Part shown: piece after piece, positions 52,325 to 60,867 of the stretch
How positions within the stretch are numbered: the first letter of the stretch is position 1
Layout: every line of letters starts with the position of its first letter
DNA from: Planotetraspora thailandica
GTDB lineage: Bacteria > Actinomycetota > Actinomycetes > Streptosporangiales > Streptosporangiaceae
Direction of reading: 5' to 3'
NCBI RefSeq assembly: GCF_016863335.1
Contig: NZ_BOOR01000037.1
Coordinates: 100,554-164,553, forward strand
Length of the DNA stretch: 64,000 nt
Translations under genes and position numbers: made by a program
Notes under the pieces: model-generated
Database searches by the model: none
Seen by the model: the letters and a program-made list of their open reading frames with translations, nothing else
What the model was told of the DNA's origin: nothing

Positions 52325-52510
52325 TCAGAACGTGCCCTTCTGGATGTGCTCCTGCGTTCTCCTTGGTGATCTGTGGCGACTCGGCCACCGTGTCCTTCTC
52401 CACCTCCTTGCCGTCAGAGCACCTTGATGGCCCGGTCGAGCCCGAGGCGGCCGATCTGGTCGGCGCTGTTCAACCTGGTGACGACGTAGATCTCCCGCCT
52501 GCCAGATGAC
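52325..52510 (-). pseudogene. C-terminal remnant of a sugar-binding ABC lipoprotein
   Basis: Joining three short frames gives REIYVVTRLNSADQIGRLGL, RAIKVL, then DGKEVEKDTVAESPQITKEN and finally QEHIQKGTF-stop. This is the usual end of RbsB/XylF-type binding proteins (G-x-x-V-E-K ... V-T-K-E-N-x-x-x-x-x-x-G-x-F). A stop interrupts after KVL and a one-base shift occurs near 52360. No upstream part of the gene, permease or ATPase is present. Confidence 0.55.
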
Positions 52511-52523
52511 GCGCCGGCAGGCG
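52496..52523 (-). terminator. Hairpin after the 893-residue protein gene
   Basis: CGCCTGCC and GGCAGGCG (8 bp, 12-base loop) begin 8 bases after the stop of the large secreted protein gene. Confidence 0.5.
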
Positions 52524-52530
52524 ACCCCCA

Positions 52531-55212
52531 TCAGGTGCCGGACTCGGCCGTGAGCAGGGTGGTGCCGTGGGTGTCGGTGAGCACCAGCCGGGCCTGCGCG
52601 CCCGGCGCGACCTTGCCCTTGAGCTTGACCGAGGTGTTCGCCGACCCGGTGAAGGCGCTCTTGTCCAACGCCTTGCCGGTCGTGGCGTCGACCAGGGTCG
52701 CGCGCAGCTTCTGCCCGATCGCGGTTGCGAACAGCCGGCCGGTGACGTTGCCCGACGCGTCCACCTTGACGTCCGCGGCGCCGTCGGCGTTCGCGTTGGT
52801 GACGTCGCCGAGGTCCATCGTCGGCAGGAACGTTTCCGTCCACGACAGGGTCTGCCCGGCCTTGAGCGTGGCGGGGCTGAAGAACTTCATGGACACACCG
52901 GCCCAAAGCTCGATGTAGGGGCGGGCCGAGTTGCCCTTGCTGTAGATGTTGGTGTCGAAGGAGCCGTTCTGGCCCCACTCCCAGAACTTCATGCCGGGGG
53001 TCTTGGTGTTGTCGCCGACCCGGACGACGCCCTCGTCGTTCTCGTGGTTGACGACGCCCCACCAATCGCCCTGCTGCATGGTGGCCAGGTCCTGGCCGTA
53101 GGCGATGCCCGAATTGGTCCAGTTGGACATCTGCTTGAGCTTGTCCAGCTTGAGCAGGCCGGAGCCGGCGGGACCGGCGGGCTGTTCGACGCCCTCCATC
53201 CATCTGTAGCCAGGGTCGCGGTAGATCGTCTTGACCGGCGAGACGACCGACATCGTCGGGGATCCCGAGTGCGATGGGGCGCCCGGCGCGAGAGTCGTGC
53301 ACGTCCAGTACTCGTACTGCTTGTCCTGCGCGCTCGGGTTGTTCAGGCTGACCGTCATATCGACGGTCGGCTTGTGCGCGTCCACGGAGTAGGTGACGGA
53401 CGTCTTGATGCCGGTGGCGCCGTGCACGTACTTGGACGGCTTGAACGGGTAGTCGACGTCGTCGGTCTTGGTCATGGTGACCGAGAACTTGCCGTTACTC
53501 TGGTCGACCTTGTAGTCCCACGGCACATTCCAGTACTTGCCGTGCTCGGCTTCGGTGAGCGTCGGGAACACGCCGCCGTACACCATCAGCCAGTTCTGGT
53601 AGAACGGCGAGTTGCCAGGCGTCCCGGGCGCCGCGCTGGAGAACCCGTACGGGGTGCCGACGGGGTTGGTGTACAGCAGATCGTGCCCGGTCGGCTTGTA
53701 GATGATCGAGAGGAGACGGCCGCCGTAGCTGGGCGCGAACGTCGCCTTGATGTACTTGTTCTCCACCTCGATGGTCTTGATGGTCTGCCCGACCACCTTG
53801 TCGGCCACGCCGTCCGACCGGACGGACACACCGTCGTCGCTGACCTTGTAGTCGTAGCGCTCGAAGACGGTGGTGGCGTGTGTGTTGACCTTGAGGTAAT
53901 CCGGGCCGTTCGAGTTGAAGCCGGTACCCGCCGAGGTGACGTGCCTCGGGGCCTGGACGGACACGGACGCGGTGCTCGTGTTGGCCGTGCCGGTGACGTC
54001 GGTGACAGCCCCGTTGGCCAGCGCCACCCCGCCGCGCGCGCCGGCCCTGAGGGTCTGTCCGCTGTCCAGCTTGATCACAAGGGTGGACGCGTCGGAGAAG
54101 TACGCCGCGTCGTCGCGCAGCGCCTGGCTCACGTCCTGGCCGGAGGTGGTGGTGAGGCCGGTGAAGCGCAGCAGTTCGCGGACCTGGTCGGCCGTGACGT
54201 TCGTGCCGCTCACGCCGGTCTTGGTCTCCTTCACCGCCAGGTCGCCGGCCTTGGCGATCCGGTGGCTGAACCGGACCTCGATCCTGTCGCCGGAGGCCCC
54301 GACCTCGGCACCGGCGATCTTCGGAGCCGTGTAGGCGCCTCCGCCGCCCTCGACGGTCGCGCCGACCTCGGTGGTGGCCGGTCCCGCGTTCGTCGTCAGT
54401 CTCAGGCCGGTGCCGAGGGTCAGCTGATACGAGACGTCGCTGTTCAGGTCGGCGCCGAAGTACAGCCGGTAGCCGCGCTGGCTGGTCCCGGCGAGGCTTT
54501 CCACGTACACCGGGTGGACGGACGAGTCGCCGCTCGTGAGCGTGATGGTCGTTCCGGTGTAGGCGCCGGCCGGCATCCCCGACCAGACCGTCCCGGCGAA
54601 CGTAACGTCGACCGTGCGCGCGTCCACCTGCTTGGCGGACGAGACGGTTGCGAGCGCGGCGTCCTGGATGGTGCCGCGGAACTTGGACCGCTTCGTCGAC
54701 GAGCCGGGCAGCACACCGCCGTCCGCGGACCGGAAGAACAGGTCGCCGAGCTTGTCGCTTCCGCCGTCGAACCACAACTCGTAGGTGTGGCCGTCCAGCG
54801 TGGCGCCGGCACCCAGCACCACCCTCAGTGTCCGGTGGTCAGGGGTGTCCACGGGACGGACGGTCGTGCCCGCGATCTGCGAGAGCGGCCGGCCGTCGAG
54901 CGCCGCGTCCGCGCCGCCGGCAACGCCGCCGCTGACCTTGATGTACTGGGCCGCGTACGCCGCATTGGCCGCGGTGAACTGCAGGATGTCCGACCCGAGC
55001 GCCTTGTTGAAGGTGATGTCGATCGACTTGTCGTCGTTTGAGGACACCTTGCTGACGCGCAACGACGGCTGCGCCGACTGCTGGGGCGACTGCTGTGACT
55101 GGGCGAGCACCGGCTGCGGCAGCGACACGACCGTGCCGCCCACCGTGGTCAAAGCCACTGCCAGGGCGAGGGCCGCGCCGCGCGGGCGCGCCCGGTTAAA
55201 CTGGGTGTTCAT
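52531..55212 (-). CDS. Large secreted multidomain protein with DUF5107/mutarotase-like domain
   Basis: 893 residues from the ATG at 55212 (AGGAGAGGA upstream). The signal peptide (about 1-40) ends VLAQS. Three Ig-like beta repeats of the bacterial adhesin type lie at about 45-180, 195-290 and 300-410, each opening with a V/I-x-x-x-x-S-x-D-x-R/K-x-x-x-V/I-x-F pattern. A galactose-mutarotase-like beta-sandwich follows (about 470-800: YIKATFAPSYGGRLLSIIYK, YGGVFPTLTEAEHGKYWNVP, WTCTTLAPGAPSHSG). A final small beta domain closes it. It probably binds or processes extracellular carbohydrate. Catalysis is unproven. Confidence 0.75.
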   Translation of the reverse strand: MNTQFNRARPRGAALALAVALTTVGGTVVSLPQPVLAQSQQSPQQSAQPSLRVSKVSSNDDKSIDITFNKALGSDILQFTAANAAYAAQYIKVSGGVAGGADAALDGRPLSQIAGTTVRPVDTPDHRTLRVVLGAGATLDGHTYELWFDGGSDKLGDLFFRSADGGVLPGSSTKRSKFRGTIQDAALATVSSAKQVDARTVDVTFAGTVWSGMPAGAYTGTTITLTSGDSSVHPVYVESLAGTSQRGYRLYFGADLNSDVSYQLTLGTGLRLTTNAGPATTEVGATVEGGGGAYTAPKIAGAEVGASGDRIEVRFSHRIAKAGDLAVKETKTGVSGTNVTADQVRELLRFTGLTTTSGQDVSQALRDDAAYFSDASTLVIKLDSGQTLRAGARGGVALANGAVTDVTGTANTSTASVSVQAPRHVTSAGTGFNSNGPDYLKVNTHATTVFERYDYKVSDDGVSVRSDGVADKVVGQTIKTIEVENKYIKATFAPSYGGRLLSIIYKPTGHDLLYTNPVGTPYGFSSAAPGTPGNSPFYQNWLMVYGGVFPTLTEAEHGKYWNVPWDYKVDQSNGKFSVTMTKTDDVDYPFKPSKYVHGATGIKTSVTYSVDAHKPTVDMTVSLNNPSAQDKQYEYWTCTTLAPGAPSHSGSPTMSVVSPVKTIYRDPGYRWMEGVEQPAGPAGSGLLKLDKLKQMSNWTNSGIAYGQDLATMQQGDWWGVVNHENDEGVVRVGDNTKTPGMKFWEWGQNGSFDTNIYSKGNSARPYIELWAGVSMKFFSPATLKAGQTLSWTETFLPTMDLGDVTNANADGAADVKVDASGNVTGRLFATAIGQKLRATLVDATTGKALDKSAFTGSANTSVKLKGKVAPGAQARLVLTDTHGTTLLTAESGT

Positions 55213-55240
55213 GTAGTCCTCTCCTATGAGGGGTGGTCCC

Positions 55241-55266
55241 GGAGCCCGGTGTGCAGACCGGGCTCC
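55241..55266. terminator. Hairpin between the kinase and the large secreted protein gene
   Basis: GGAGCCCGGT and ACCGGGCTCC form a perfect 10-bp stem with a 6-base loop. The T run (GGCTTTTTC) follows on the plus strand, whereas both genes run minus. It may therefore be an attenuator or partial terminator rather than a full stop. Confidence 0.55.
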
Positions 55267-55286
55267 GGTGGCTTTTTCGGCGGGCG

Positions 55287-56270
55287 TCAGGCGGATTCGC
55301 CGTAGGACGGCTCGACATCTGGGGATGCGCCCGCCCGCACCCGCGCGATCTCCTGCGCGCTCGGGTAGGACCTGGCGCAGCCGGGCCACCGGCACGACAG
55401 CGCCCCAGCGATCACGGCCAGTTCGAGCGCGTCGGGCGGTGCCGTCCCGGCGAGCCGTCCGGCCAGGTAGGCGCCGGCCAGCGCGTCGCCGGCGCCCGCA
55501 GTGTCGACGACCACGACCGGTGGTGCCGCGACGCGATGGATCTCACCGCCGGTCAGCACCACCGCCCCGGCCGGGCCGTCGGTCAGCACGATCTCCTGCG
55601 GTCCCTCGCCCAGCGCGGCCCTGACCCGGTCGGGACGGTCCGTGCCGAGCACCGCGCGGGCGTCCTCGCTGGACAGGATGACGATGTCGGCGGCGCGGGC
55701 GAACGCGAGATTCCGGTCGGTATCGGGGCGCAGCATCCTGCGGTGGTTGACGCAGAAGGTCACCGCGACCCCACTGTCGCGGGCCAGTTCGGCCGCCCGC
55801 TCGGCAGCCTGGGCGGCACTGCCTGAGATCGCCAGCGAGATCCCGCTGACGTGCAGCGCCCCGGCACCGTCCAGCAGGCGCTTGTCCATGTCCGCCGCAC
55901 TGAGCCGCGTCGCCGCCGAGCCGGACCGGTAGTAGCCGAAGGCGTGCCCGCCCTGCCGTACCGCGTTGACGTACATTCCGGTGGGAGCGGACGGATCAAC
56001 GGCGATCCACTCGACGTCCAGGTGCGCACGCCGCCAGAAGTCGAGCAGCAGGCGACCCGGAGCATCCGCGCCGAGGCGGGTCAGCAGCCTGGCCCGGGTG
56101 CCCATCCGGGCCGCCATGACGGCCACGTTGGCGACGTCCCCGCCGAAGCCCCGGCCGAGGTAGTCGGAGGGAAGGTCGTCACGCACGCCCACCTCCAGCA
56201 GTCCTTCGCCCACGGCGACGAGGACCGGCGTCCCTTCGCTGCTCGCGGGATCGCTGTTGTTTTGGGTCAC
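55287..56270 (-). CDS. PfkB-family sugar kinase (2-keto-3-deoxygluconate kinase-like)
   Basis: 327 residues from a GTG after GAGGAAG. PfkB signature 1 region is GGDVANVAVMAARMGTRARL, and signature 2 with catalytic Asp is VVVVDTAGAGDALAGAYLAG. The small lid is formed by APTGMYVNAVRQGG. The GYYRSGSAATRLSAAD loop resembles KDG kinases, which phosphorylate 2-keto-3-deoxygluconate in uronate breakdown. The neighbouring IclR regulator (KdgR-like family) agrees, but this is inference. Confidence 0.82.
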   Translation of the reverse strand: MTQNNSDPASSEGTPVLVAVGEGLLEVGVRDDLPSDYLGRGFGGDVANVAVMAARMGTRARLLTRLGADAPGRLLLDFWRRAHLDVEWIAVDPSAPTGMYVNAVRQGGHAFGYYRSGSAATRLSAADMDKRLLDGAGALHVSGISLAISGSAAQAAERAAELARDSGVAVTFCVNHRRMLRPDTDRNLAFARAADIVILSSEDARAVLGTDRPDRVRAALGEGPQEIVLTDGPAGAVVLTGGEIHRVAAPPVVVVDTAGAGDALAGAYLAGRLAGTAPPDALELAVIAGALSCRWPGCARSYPSAQEIARVRAGASPDVEPSYGESA

Positions 56271-56361
56271 GCCGACTTCCTCACTCCCGATATCGGTACG
56301 GCACAGCGGCTCGCAAATCCGTCGGTCAGCGGATTCGTCAACGTCTAGCTCCTCGCGGTCG

Positions 56362-56396
56362 TTCCACTATGTAGAATCACAATTTGTCTTGTGGAA
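56362..56396. promoter_or_regulatory. Candidate IclR operator
   Basis: TTCCAC at 56362-56367 and GTGGAA at 56391-56396 form an inverted repeat. It lies between the divergent kinase and IclR genes, in AT-rich sequence. A second TTCCACTATGTAGAA half-palindrome overlaps the left arm. Confidence 0.5.
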
Positions 56397-56433
56397 TCGT
56401 TCAAGACATTAAAATGATCGAAATGGGCTGTCA

Positions 56434-57213
56434 ATGGGCGAACCAACCGAAAACGTGCGTCACAGCGGCCGGGGCTCCTCGGCGGGCAACGCGGTGACCA
56501 AGACGCTCAACGTGCTGGAGGCCGCCGTCGCCGGACACGGACCGCGCCGGCTCGCCGACATCTGCGCCGATTCAGGCGTTCCGAAGGCCAGCGTGCATCG
56601 CATCCTCGCAACGCTCACCGATCTCGGCTTCATCACCAGCGAGGGCGGCGGCAGTTACCGCGCGGGCACGCGCATGCTCGCCCTCGCCGAGGAGGTCAAG
56701 GCCGCCGGCGCAACCGGCATCGGCGACGTCCTCACCAAGCTCTCCCGGGAGGTGCGCCAGACCGTCCACCTCGCGCTGCGCAGCGGCGACCACGCCGTCT
56801 ACGTCCACAAAGTCGAGGCCGACCAGCCCTACCGGATGGCCTCCCGCGTCGGCATGCGCCTGCCCCTGCACTGCACGGCGATCGGGAAAAGCATCCTTGC
56901 GCATCTGCCGGAGCACGAGCTGGAGTCCATCTTCGCCACCGCGGGAATGCCCGCCAAGACGTCCGAGACGATCACCGACGTCGAGCGGCTGTCCGCAGAG
57001 CTAGCGCAAATCCGCGAACAGGGCTATGCCATCGACGACGAGGAGAACGAAAAGACCATACGATGCATCGGCGCCCCGGTCTTCGACCGGACCGATACCG
57101 TCGTCGGCGGCGTCAGCATCTCGACCGTTGCCTTCATCCTGCCCCGCGAGGAACTGCTCACCTTCGCCCCCGCTCTGCAAACGGCTGTCGCCTCTCTCAC
57201 AAACCTTCTCTAA
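56434..57213 (+). CDS. IclR-family regulator
   Basis: 259 residues. Winged helix at about 20-80 (TKTLNVLEAAVAGHGPRRLA, then VPKASVHRILATLTDLGFI). IclR effector domain at about 95-255 with MRLPLHCTAIGKSILAHLPE, the loop GYAIDDEENEKTIRCIGAPV, and VVGGVSISTVAFILP. Family members bind organic acids or sugar acids such as KDG. It probably represses the divergent kinase/secreted-protein run. Confidence 0.9.
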   Translation: MGEPTENVRHSGRGSSAGNAVTKTLNVLEAAVAGHGPRRLADICADSGVPKASVHRILATLTDLGFITSEGGGSYRAGTRMLALAEEVKAAGATGIGDVLTKLSREVRQTVHLALRSGDHAVYVHKVEADQPYRMASRVGMRLPLHCTAIGKSILAHLPEHELESIFATAGMPAKTSETITDVERLSAELAQIREQGYAIDDEENEKTIRCIGAPVFDRTDTVVGGVSISTVAFILPREELLTFAPALQTAVASLTNLL

Positions 57214-57314
57214 ATAGGCGTTTGATCCTCAAAGGTGGCGAAAGCTGCTATCGGCCCGGTCGAGCCGGCTCCCTTGTCGCAGTGCCGGGCCTGTCCAGTT
57301 CAAGCGTGAGAGGT

Positions 57315-58631
57315 CTACCGGCCGGCGTGGGAAGCGAGAGAGGGCCGGTCGAGGATCGCCTGGCCGAGTGTCAGGCCGCCTCCGATCGCAAGACCGATCG
57401 CGGCGGCCTGGCCGATGGCCAGGAACCCCAGCCCGACCTGGCCATGGCTGAGTTGTAGCAGGCCCTGGTAGATGGTGTAACCGGGGGCCAGCGGCACGAT
57501 GCCCGCGACGGTGTGCAGCAGCGCCGTACCGTTGGTGCGCCGAGCGAAGGCGTGGCCGCCGATCCCGACGATGACTGCGGCGACCGCGACGGCCAGCGCC
57601 GGCGGGAAGCCGTACTCCTGCGTGAGCACCAGGTAAACCGTCCAGCCCACCGCTCCGGCCAATCCGGCGGTGAGCATGTTCCACCGCGTCGCCTGGACAC
57701 AGAAGGCGAAGCAGACGCAGACCATCATCGCGGCCGGAACCTCCACAGGCAGCCCCGCCCAGCCGTGCGGTGTCAACGCGTCCGGCTGGACCTGAGGTAC
57801 CCGTAGCCCCGAACGGACCGCCGCGTACAGAACCGTTCCCACCCCGGCCACGATCGCTGCGACGACCACCGTGGTCTCCATCGCCCGCGCCGCGGCGGTG
57901 ACCAGGTATCCCGCGATCGCGTCCTGCACCGCACCGACGAACGACAACCCGGGCAACAACATCGCGATGCCGCCCGCGACGACGAGCGGCGCCTGGGTCG
58001 TCGCGCCGGAGAGGAAGAGCACGGTCGCGACGGCTGTGGCGACCGCTCCGCCGAGGACCGCGTGATGAAAGGCGGGAACGCCGCGCCGCGACAACCAGCG
58101 GCCGGCGCGGTCGATGAACGCGGTCACGGCGGCGGCGGCCAGGAACACCACCGGCCCGCCGCCGAGCATCACGGTGAAGAAGCCGCCGAGGCACGCCCAC
58201 GACAGGGTGACCTGCCACGCCGGATGGGCCGGCCGTGCGGCCTCGATCTCGTCCAGGCGAGCCGCCGCCGCGAGCGTGCCCATCCGCCCGCCTCTGATCT
58301 GCTCGGCGAAGCGGTGCAGGGCCTGGATGCGCGCGTAGCCCAGGACGGCGGCTCGGACGACCCTGATCTCGGTCAACGGCACCGCACGCGGCCCGCTCCG
58401 GTAGGACAGGACGATGGAGCCCGAGGTGACGTCCGCGGCGCAGTTCCGCAGCCCGAAGGCCTCGGCGACCTCCGTCATCGTGACCACCACGTCGGCCGCG
58501 GGCGCTCCACTTCTCAGCAGCAACTCGCCCATGCGCAGGACGATCAGCATGATCTCGCTGGCATCCTCGCCCGCGGGCGTGGACCGGCCCCCGGCCGGCT
58601 CGGCAGACTCCGGCCCCCGCACGACGGTCAT
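57315..58631 (-). CDS. ThrE-family threonine/serine exporter
   Basis: 438 residues from MTVVRGPESAEP. The N-terminal cytoplasmic domain (about 25-145: ELLLRSGAPAADVVVTMTEV, SGSIVLSYRSGP) is followed by about ten helices. It covers both ThrE parts in one chain, with GGIAMLLPGLSFVGAVQDAI in the first membrane block and GIVPLAPGYTIYQGLL in the second (P-G-x-x-x-Y). ThrE exports threonine and serine. Its start overlaps the stop of a 77-residue ORF (ATGA). Confidence 0.88.
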   Translation of the reverse strand: MTVVRGPESAEPAGGRSTPAGEDASEIMLIVLRMGELLLRSGAPAADVVVTMTEVAEAFGLRNCAADVTSGSIVLSYRSGPRAVPLTEIRVVRAAVLGYARIQALHRFAEQIRGGRMGTLAAAARLDEIEAARPAHPAWQVTLSWACLGGFFTVMLGGGPVVFLAAAAVTAFIDRAGRWLSRRGVPAFHHAVLGGAVATAVATVLFLSGATTQAPLVVAGGIAMLLPGLSFVGAVQDAIAGYLVTAAARAMETTVVVAAIVAGVGTVLYAAVRSGLRVPQVQPDALTPHGWAGLPVEVPAAMMVCVCFAFCVQATRWNMLTAGLAGAVGWTVYLVLTQEYGFPPALAVAVAAVIVGIGGHAFARRTNGTALLHTVAGIVPLAPGYTIYQGLLQLSHGQVGLGFLAIGQAAAIGLAIGGGLTLGQAILDRPSLASHAGR

Positions 58632-58861
58632 CGTGCCGCGCCCAGACCGGTCAACAGCCCGATCCGCCGGCTCAAGGAGTTCAGAAATCCTTCGTACGGC
58701 TCGGCCACATGGGCCGCCTGCCCCAGCACCTGGAAGAAGGCCCGGATTCGATGCTCCGCCTCCGGGGCGCTGCAGGCACGCCGCTCGAGATCCAGCGCCT
58801 CCCGCCTGGTGGCGGCCCCCTTTTCCAGGAGCGCCACTCGGGCGTCCCGCTTGTCCGTCAT
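58628..58861 (-). CDS. Small helical protein coupled to ThrE
   Basis: 77 residues from MTDKRDARVALLEK. Mostly helical and charged at the start (EKGAATRREALDLERRACSA), with C-terminal SLSRRIGLLTGLG. No membrane helix or known family. Overlap with thrE implies co-translation and perhaps a regulatory or stabilising partner. Confidence 0.55.
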   Translation of the reverse strand: MTDKRDARVALLEKGAATRREALDLERRACSAPEAEHRIRAFFQVLGQAAHVAEPYEGFLNSLSRRIGLLTGLGAAR

Positions 58862-59214
58862 CCCGCCCGCTATCGTCCTGTTTGACACCCTGTGCACGAA
58901 CCGTACCAGTGGTGGCGTTCGTCATACAGGCTGACGACATGCTGCCGGGCGACTGCCCCCGATTGCCGAGGTCGGAGCGGGCGCGGCCGATGACCGATTG
59001 CTGCGGGTCGGGCACGTCCGCCCAGAGTTCTCCGCATGCCGGAAATCGCGCCTCGTCAGACACGGTCGAAGACGAATATGTCGCCGATCATGGGAGACTC
59101 CCTTCATGCTGAGGCGAATCGCCTCATGGGACGGGGTGCTTTTCCAACGTAGAAGTCCGGAGATCGGGGCATCCAATAGCGATTTCGCGCGGTCCGACTG
59201 AATTTCGTTATGAC
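58862..59214. other. Intergenic stretch with a short palindrome and an 11-codon ORF
   Basis: An 11-codon minus-strand ORF (59056-59091, MIGDIFVFDRV) has GGGAG upstream and looks like the start of a lost gene. TGAGGCG-AAT-CGCCTCA at 59110-59126 is a perfect short palindrome just in front of it. Nothing else is supported. Confidence 0.4.
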
Positions 59215-60774
59215 TCAGGTCGATATGCGAGTTGCCGCAGGGGCAGGGGTATCGCGCAACAGTTGCGCCGCGCGTTCGGCGATCGCGTAGACGGTGGCGT
59301 TGGGGAAACCGACCAAGGCGCCCGGCATGACGGAGGCGTCGGCGATGCGTAGCCCTTCGACGCCGCGCACACACAGCGTGGTGTCGACGACGGACTGCTC
59401 GTCCGTTCCCAAACGGCAGGTGCCGGCAGGGTGGTTGATGCTACCCAGGTTGTCCCGGACGTACGTGGCCAGTTCCTCGTCCGTGTCCGCACCATGGCCT
59501 AGCGCGATCTCCGAGTGGCACCAGGGGGCGAGGGCGGGCGCGGCACCGATGCGGCGTGCGGCCCGCACGCCCGCGATCATGATTTTGAGGTCGTCGCCGT
59601 CCTGCAAGTACCGCGGGTCGATCACAGGCGGGGTGAGCGGATTGGCGCTCGCGAGCCGTACGGTCCCGCGGCTGGCGGGCCGGGCGAGGACGACGGATAG
59701 GGAATATGCCTGGCCCAGATCGGGCGAGCGGTGGCCGGGCGCGTCGACCAGGAGGATCTGGTGATCGGGACCGTCCGTCGCGTAGGGCGAACGGCAGAAC
59801 CCCCATACCTCGCTGCGCTGGTTGCGCGCTGAGGGCACGGGCTTGGCTGCGCGGTACACGAGGTTGCTGATCGGGTGGTCCCGGAGGTTCGCGCCGACTT
59901 CCGGCGCGTCGTGCACGACGGGGATGCCGAGACTGTGCAGGTGCTCTCGCGGTCCCACTCCGGACAGGAGGAGGAGCTGCGCGGAGCCGAAGGTTCCGGC
60001 TGTCAGGACCACGTCACGGCGTGAGCGCACGGTCACCAGGGTGCCTGGCGTGTCGGGCGGCGCGTAGACGATGCCGGTGCAGCGACCCTGCTCGATGACC
60101 AGCTGGTGCACCAGAGCGCCACCGATGATGCGCAGGTTCGTCCGCGCGCGCACGCCGGGGGTGAGGTAGGCGTCCGTGGCGCTCTGCCGCCTGCCGTCGA
60201 CGATGTTCCAGTCAGGGCGTCCGAAGCCCTCTTCCAACCCCGAGCTCACGTCCTGTGCGGTGGGGTGCCCGCACTGGGCTGCGGCCTCCAGTCCGGCGAG
60301 GATCAGCGGGCTCAGCGGTTCCGCGGGCCTCGGCGTGAGCGGTCCGTCCGTACCCCGGACCGCGGGATCACGATGAGGCGCCGTCTCCGAGCGCCTGAAG
60401 TAGGGCAGCAGGTCGGCGTAGGCCCAGCCGGCGGCGCCGGCCGCTTCCCATGCGTCGTAACCCGAACGGTGGCCTCGCGCGAACATCATGGCGTTGATGG
60501 AGGACGAGCCGCCCAGGCCGCGGCCACGAGCAATGAACGTGGAGGTACCGGTGGCCCGCTGGGTGACCGTGGAGTCGCCCCAGCAGGCCGCGCTGTCCAG
60601 CAGCTCGGGCCATGCGAGCGGTGACGCGATCTTTTCCGCGATCTCGACACTGTACGGGCCGCCCGCCTCCACCAGCAGCACCCGCGTACCGCTGTCCTCC
60701 GACAGCCGGGCCGCCAGTACACAGCCTGCGCTCCCGGCGCCCACCACTATGTGGTCGTACACGTCCGTATCCAT
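59215..60774 (-). CDS. GMC-family FAD-dependent oxidoreductase
   Basis: 519 residues from MDTDVYDHIVVGAG (GGAG seven bases upstream); a GTG one codon earlier is possible. FAD-binding GxGxxG is VVGAGSAGCVLAARLSED near residue 11. GMC signature 1 lies in RGRGLGGSSSINAMMFARGH and signature 2 in TAGTFGSAQLLLLSGVGP. The catalytic His is in LGSINHPAGTCRLG, with a second near the C-terminus replaced by Asn (GFPNATVYAIAE), as in choline-dehydrogenase-like members. It oxidises an alcohol to an aldehyde, and the upstream gene encodes an aldehyde dehydrogenase. Confidence 0.88.
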   Translation of the reverse strand: MDTDVYDHIVVGAGSAGCVLAARLSEDSGTRVLLVEAGGPYSVEIAEKIASPLAWPELLDSAACWGDSTVTQRATGTSTFIARGRGLGGSSSINAMMFARGHRSGYDAWEAAGAAGWAYADLLPYFRRSETAPHRDPAVRGTDGPLTPRPAEPLSPLILAGLEAAAQCGHPTAQDVSSGLEEGFGRPDWNIVDGRRQSATDAYLTPGVRARTNLRIIGGALVHQLVIEQGRCTGIVYAPPDTPGTLVTVRSRRDVVLTAGTFGSAQLLLLSGVGPREHLHSLGIPVVHDAPEVGANLRDHPISNLVYRAAKPVPSARNQRSEVWGFCRSPYATDGPDHQILLVDAPGHRSPDLGQAYSLSVVLARPASRGTVRLASANPLTPPVIDPRYLQDGDDLKIMIAGVRAARRIGAAPALAPWCHSEIALGHGADTDEELATYVRDNLGSINHPAGTCRLGTDEQSVVDTTLCVRGVEGLRIADASVMPGALVGFPNATVYAIAERAAQLLRDTPAPAATRIST

Positions 60775-60867
60775 CACGCCGCTCCGATCCTGACTTGAAG
60801 AGAACAGCCGCGTAGCTCACGGGGCAGAGGCTCACCCGTCACCTGGGTGCGATGGTGTAGGCATTGG

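Noticed and set aside
52567..55041. 824-residue plus frame opposite the large secreted protein
   Set aside because: Shadow frame rich in Arg/Gly/Val with no domains; the minus strand has a signal peptide, ribosome-binding site and folded domains.
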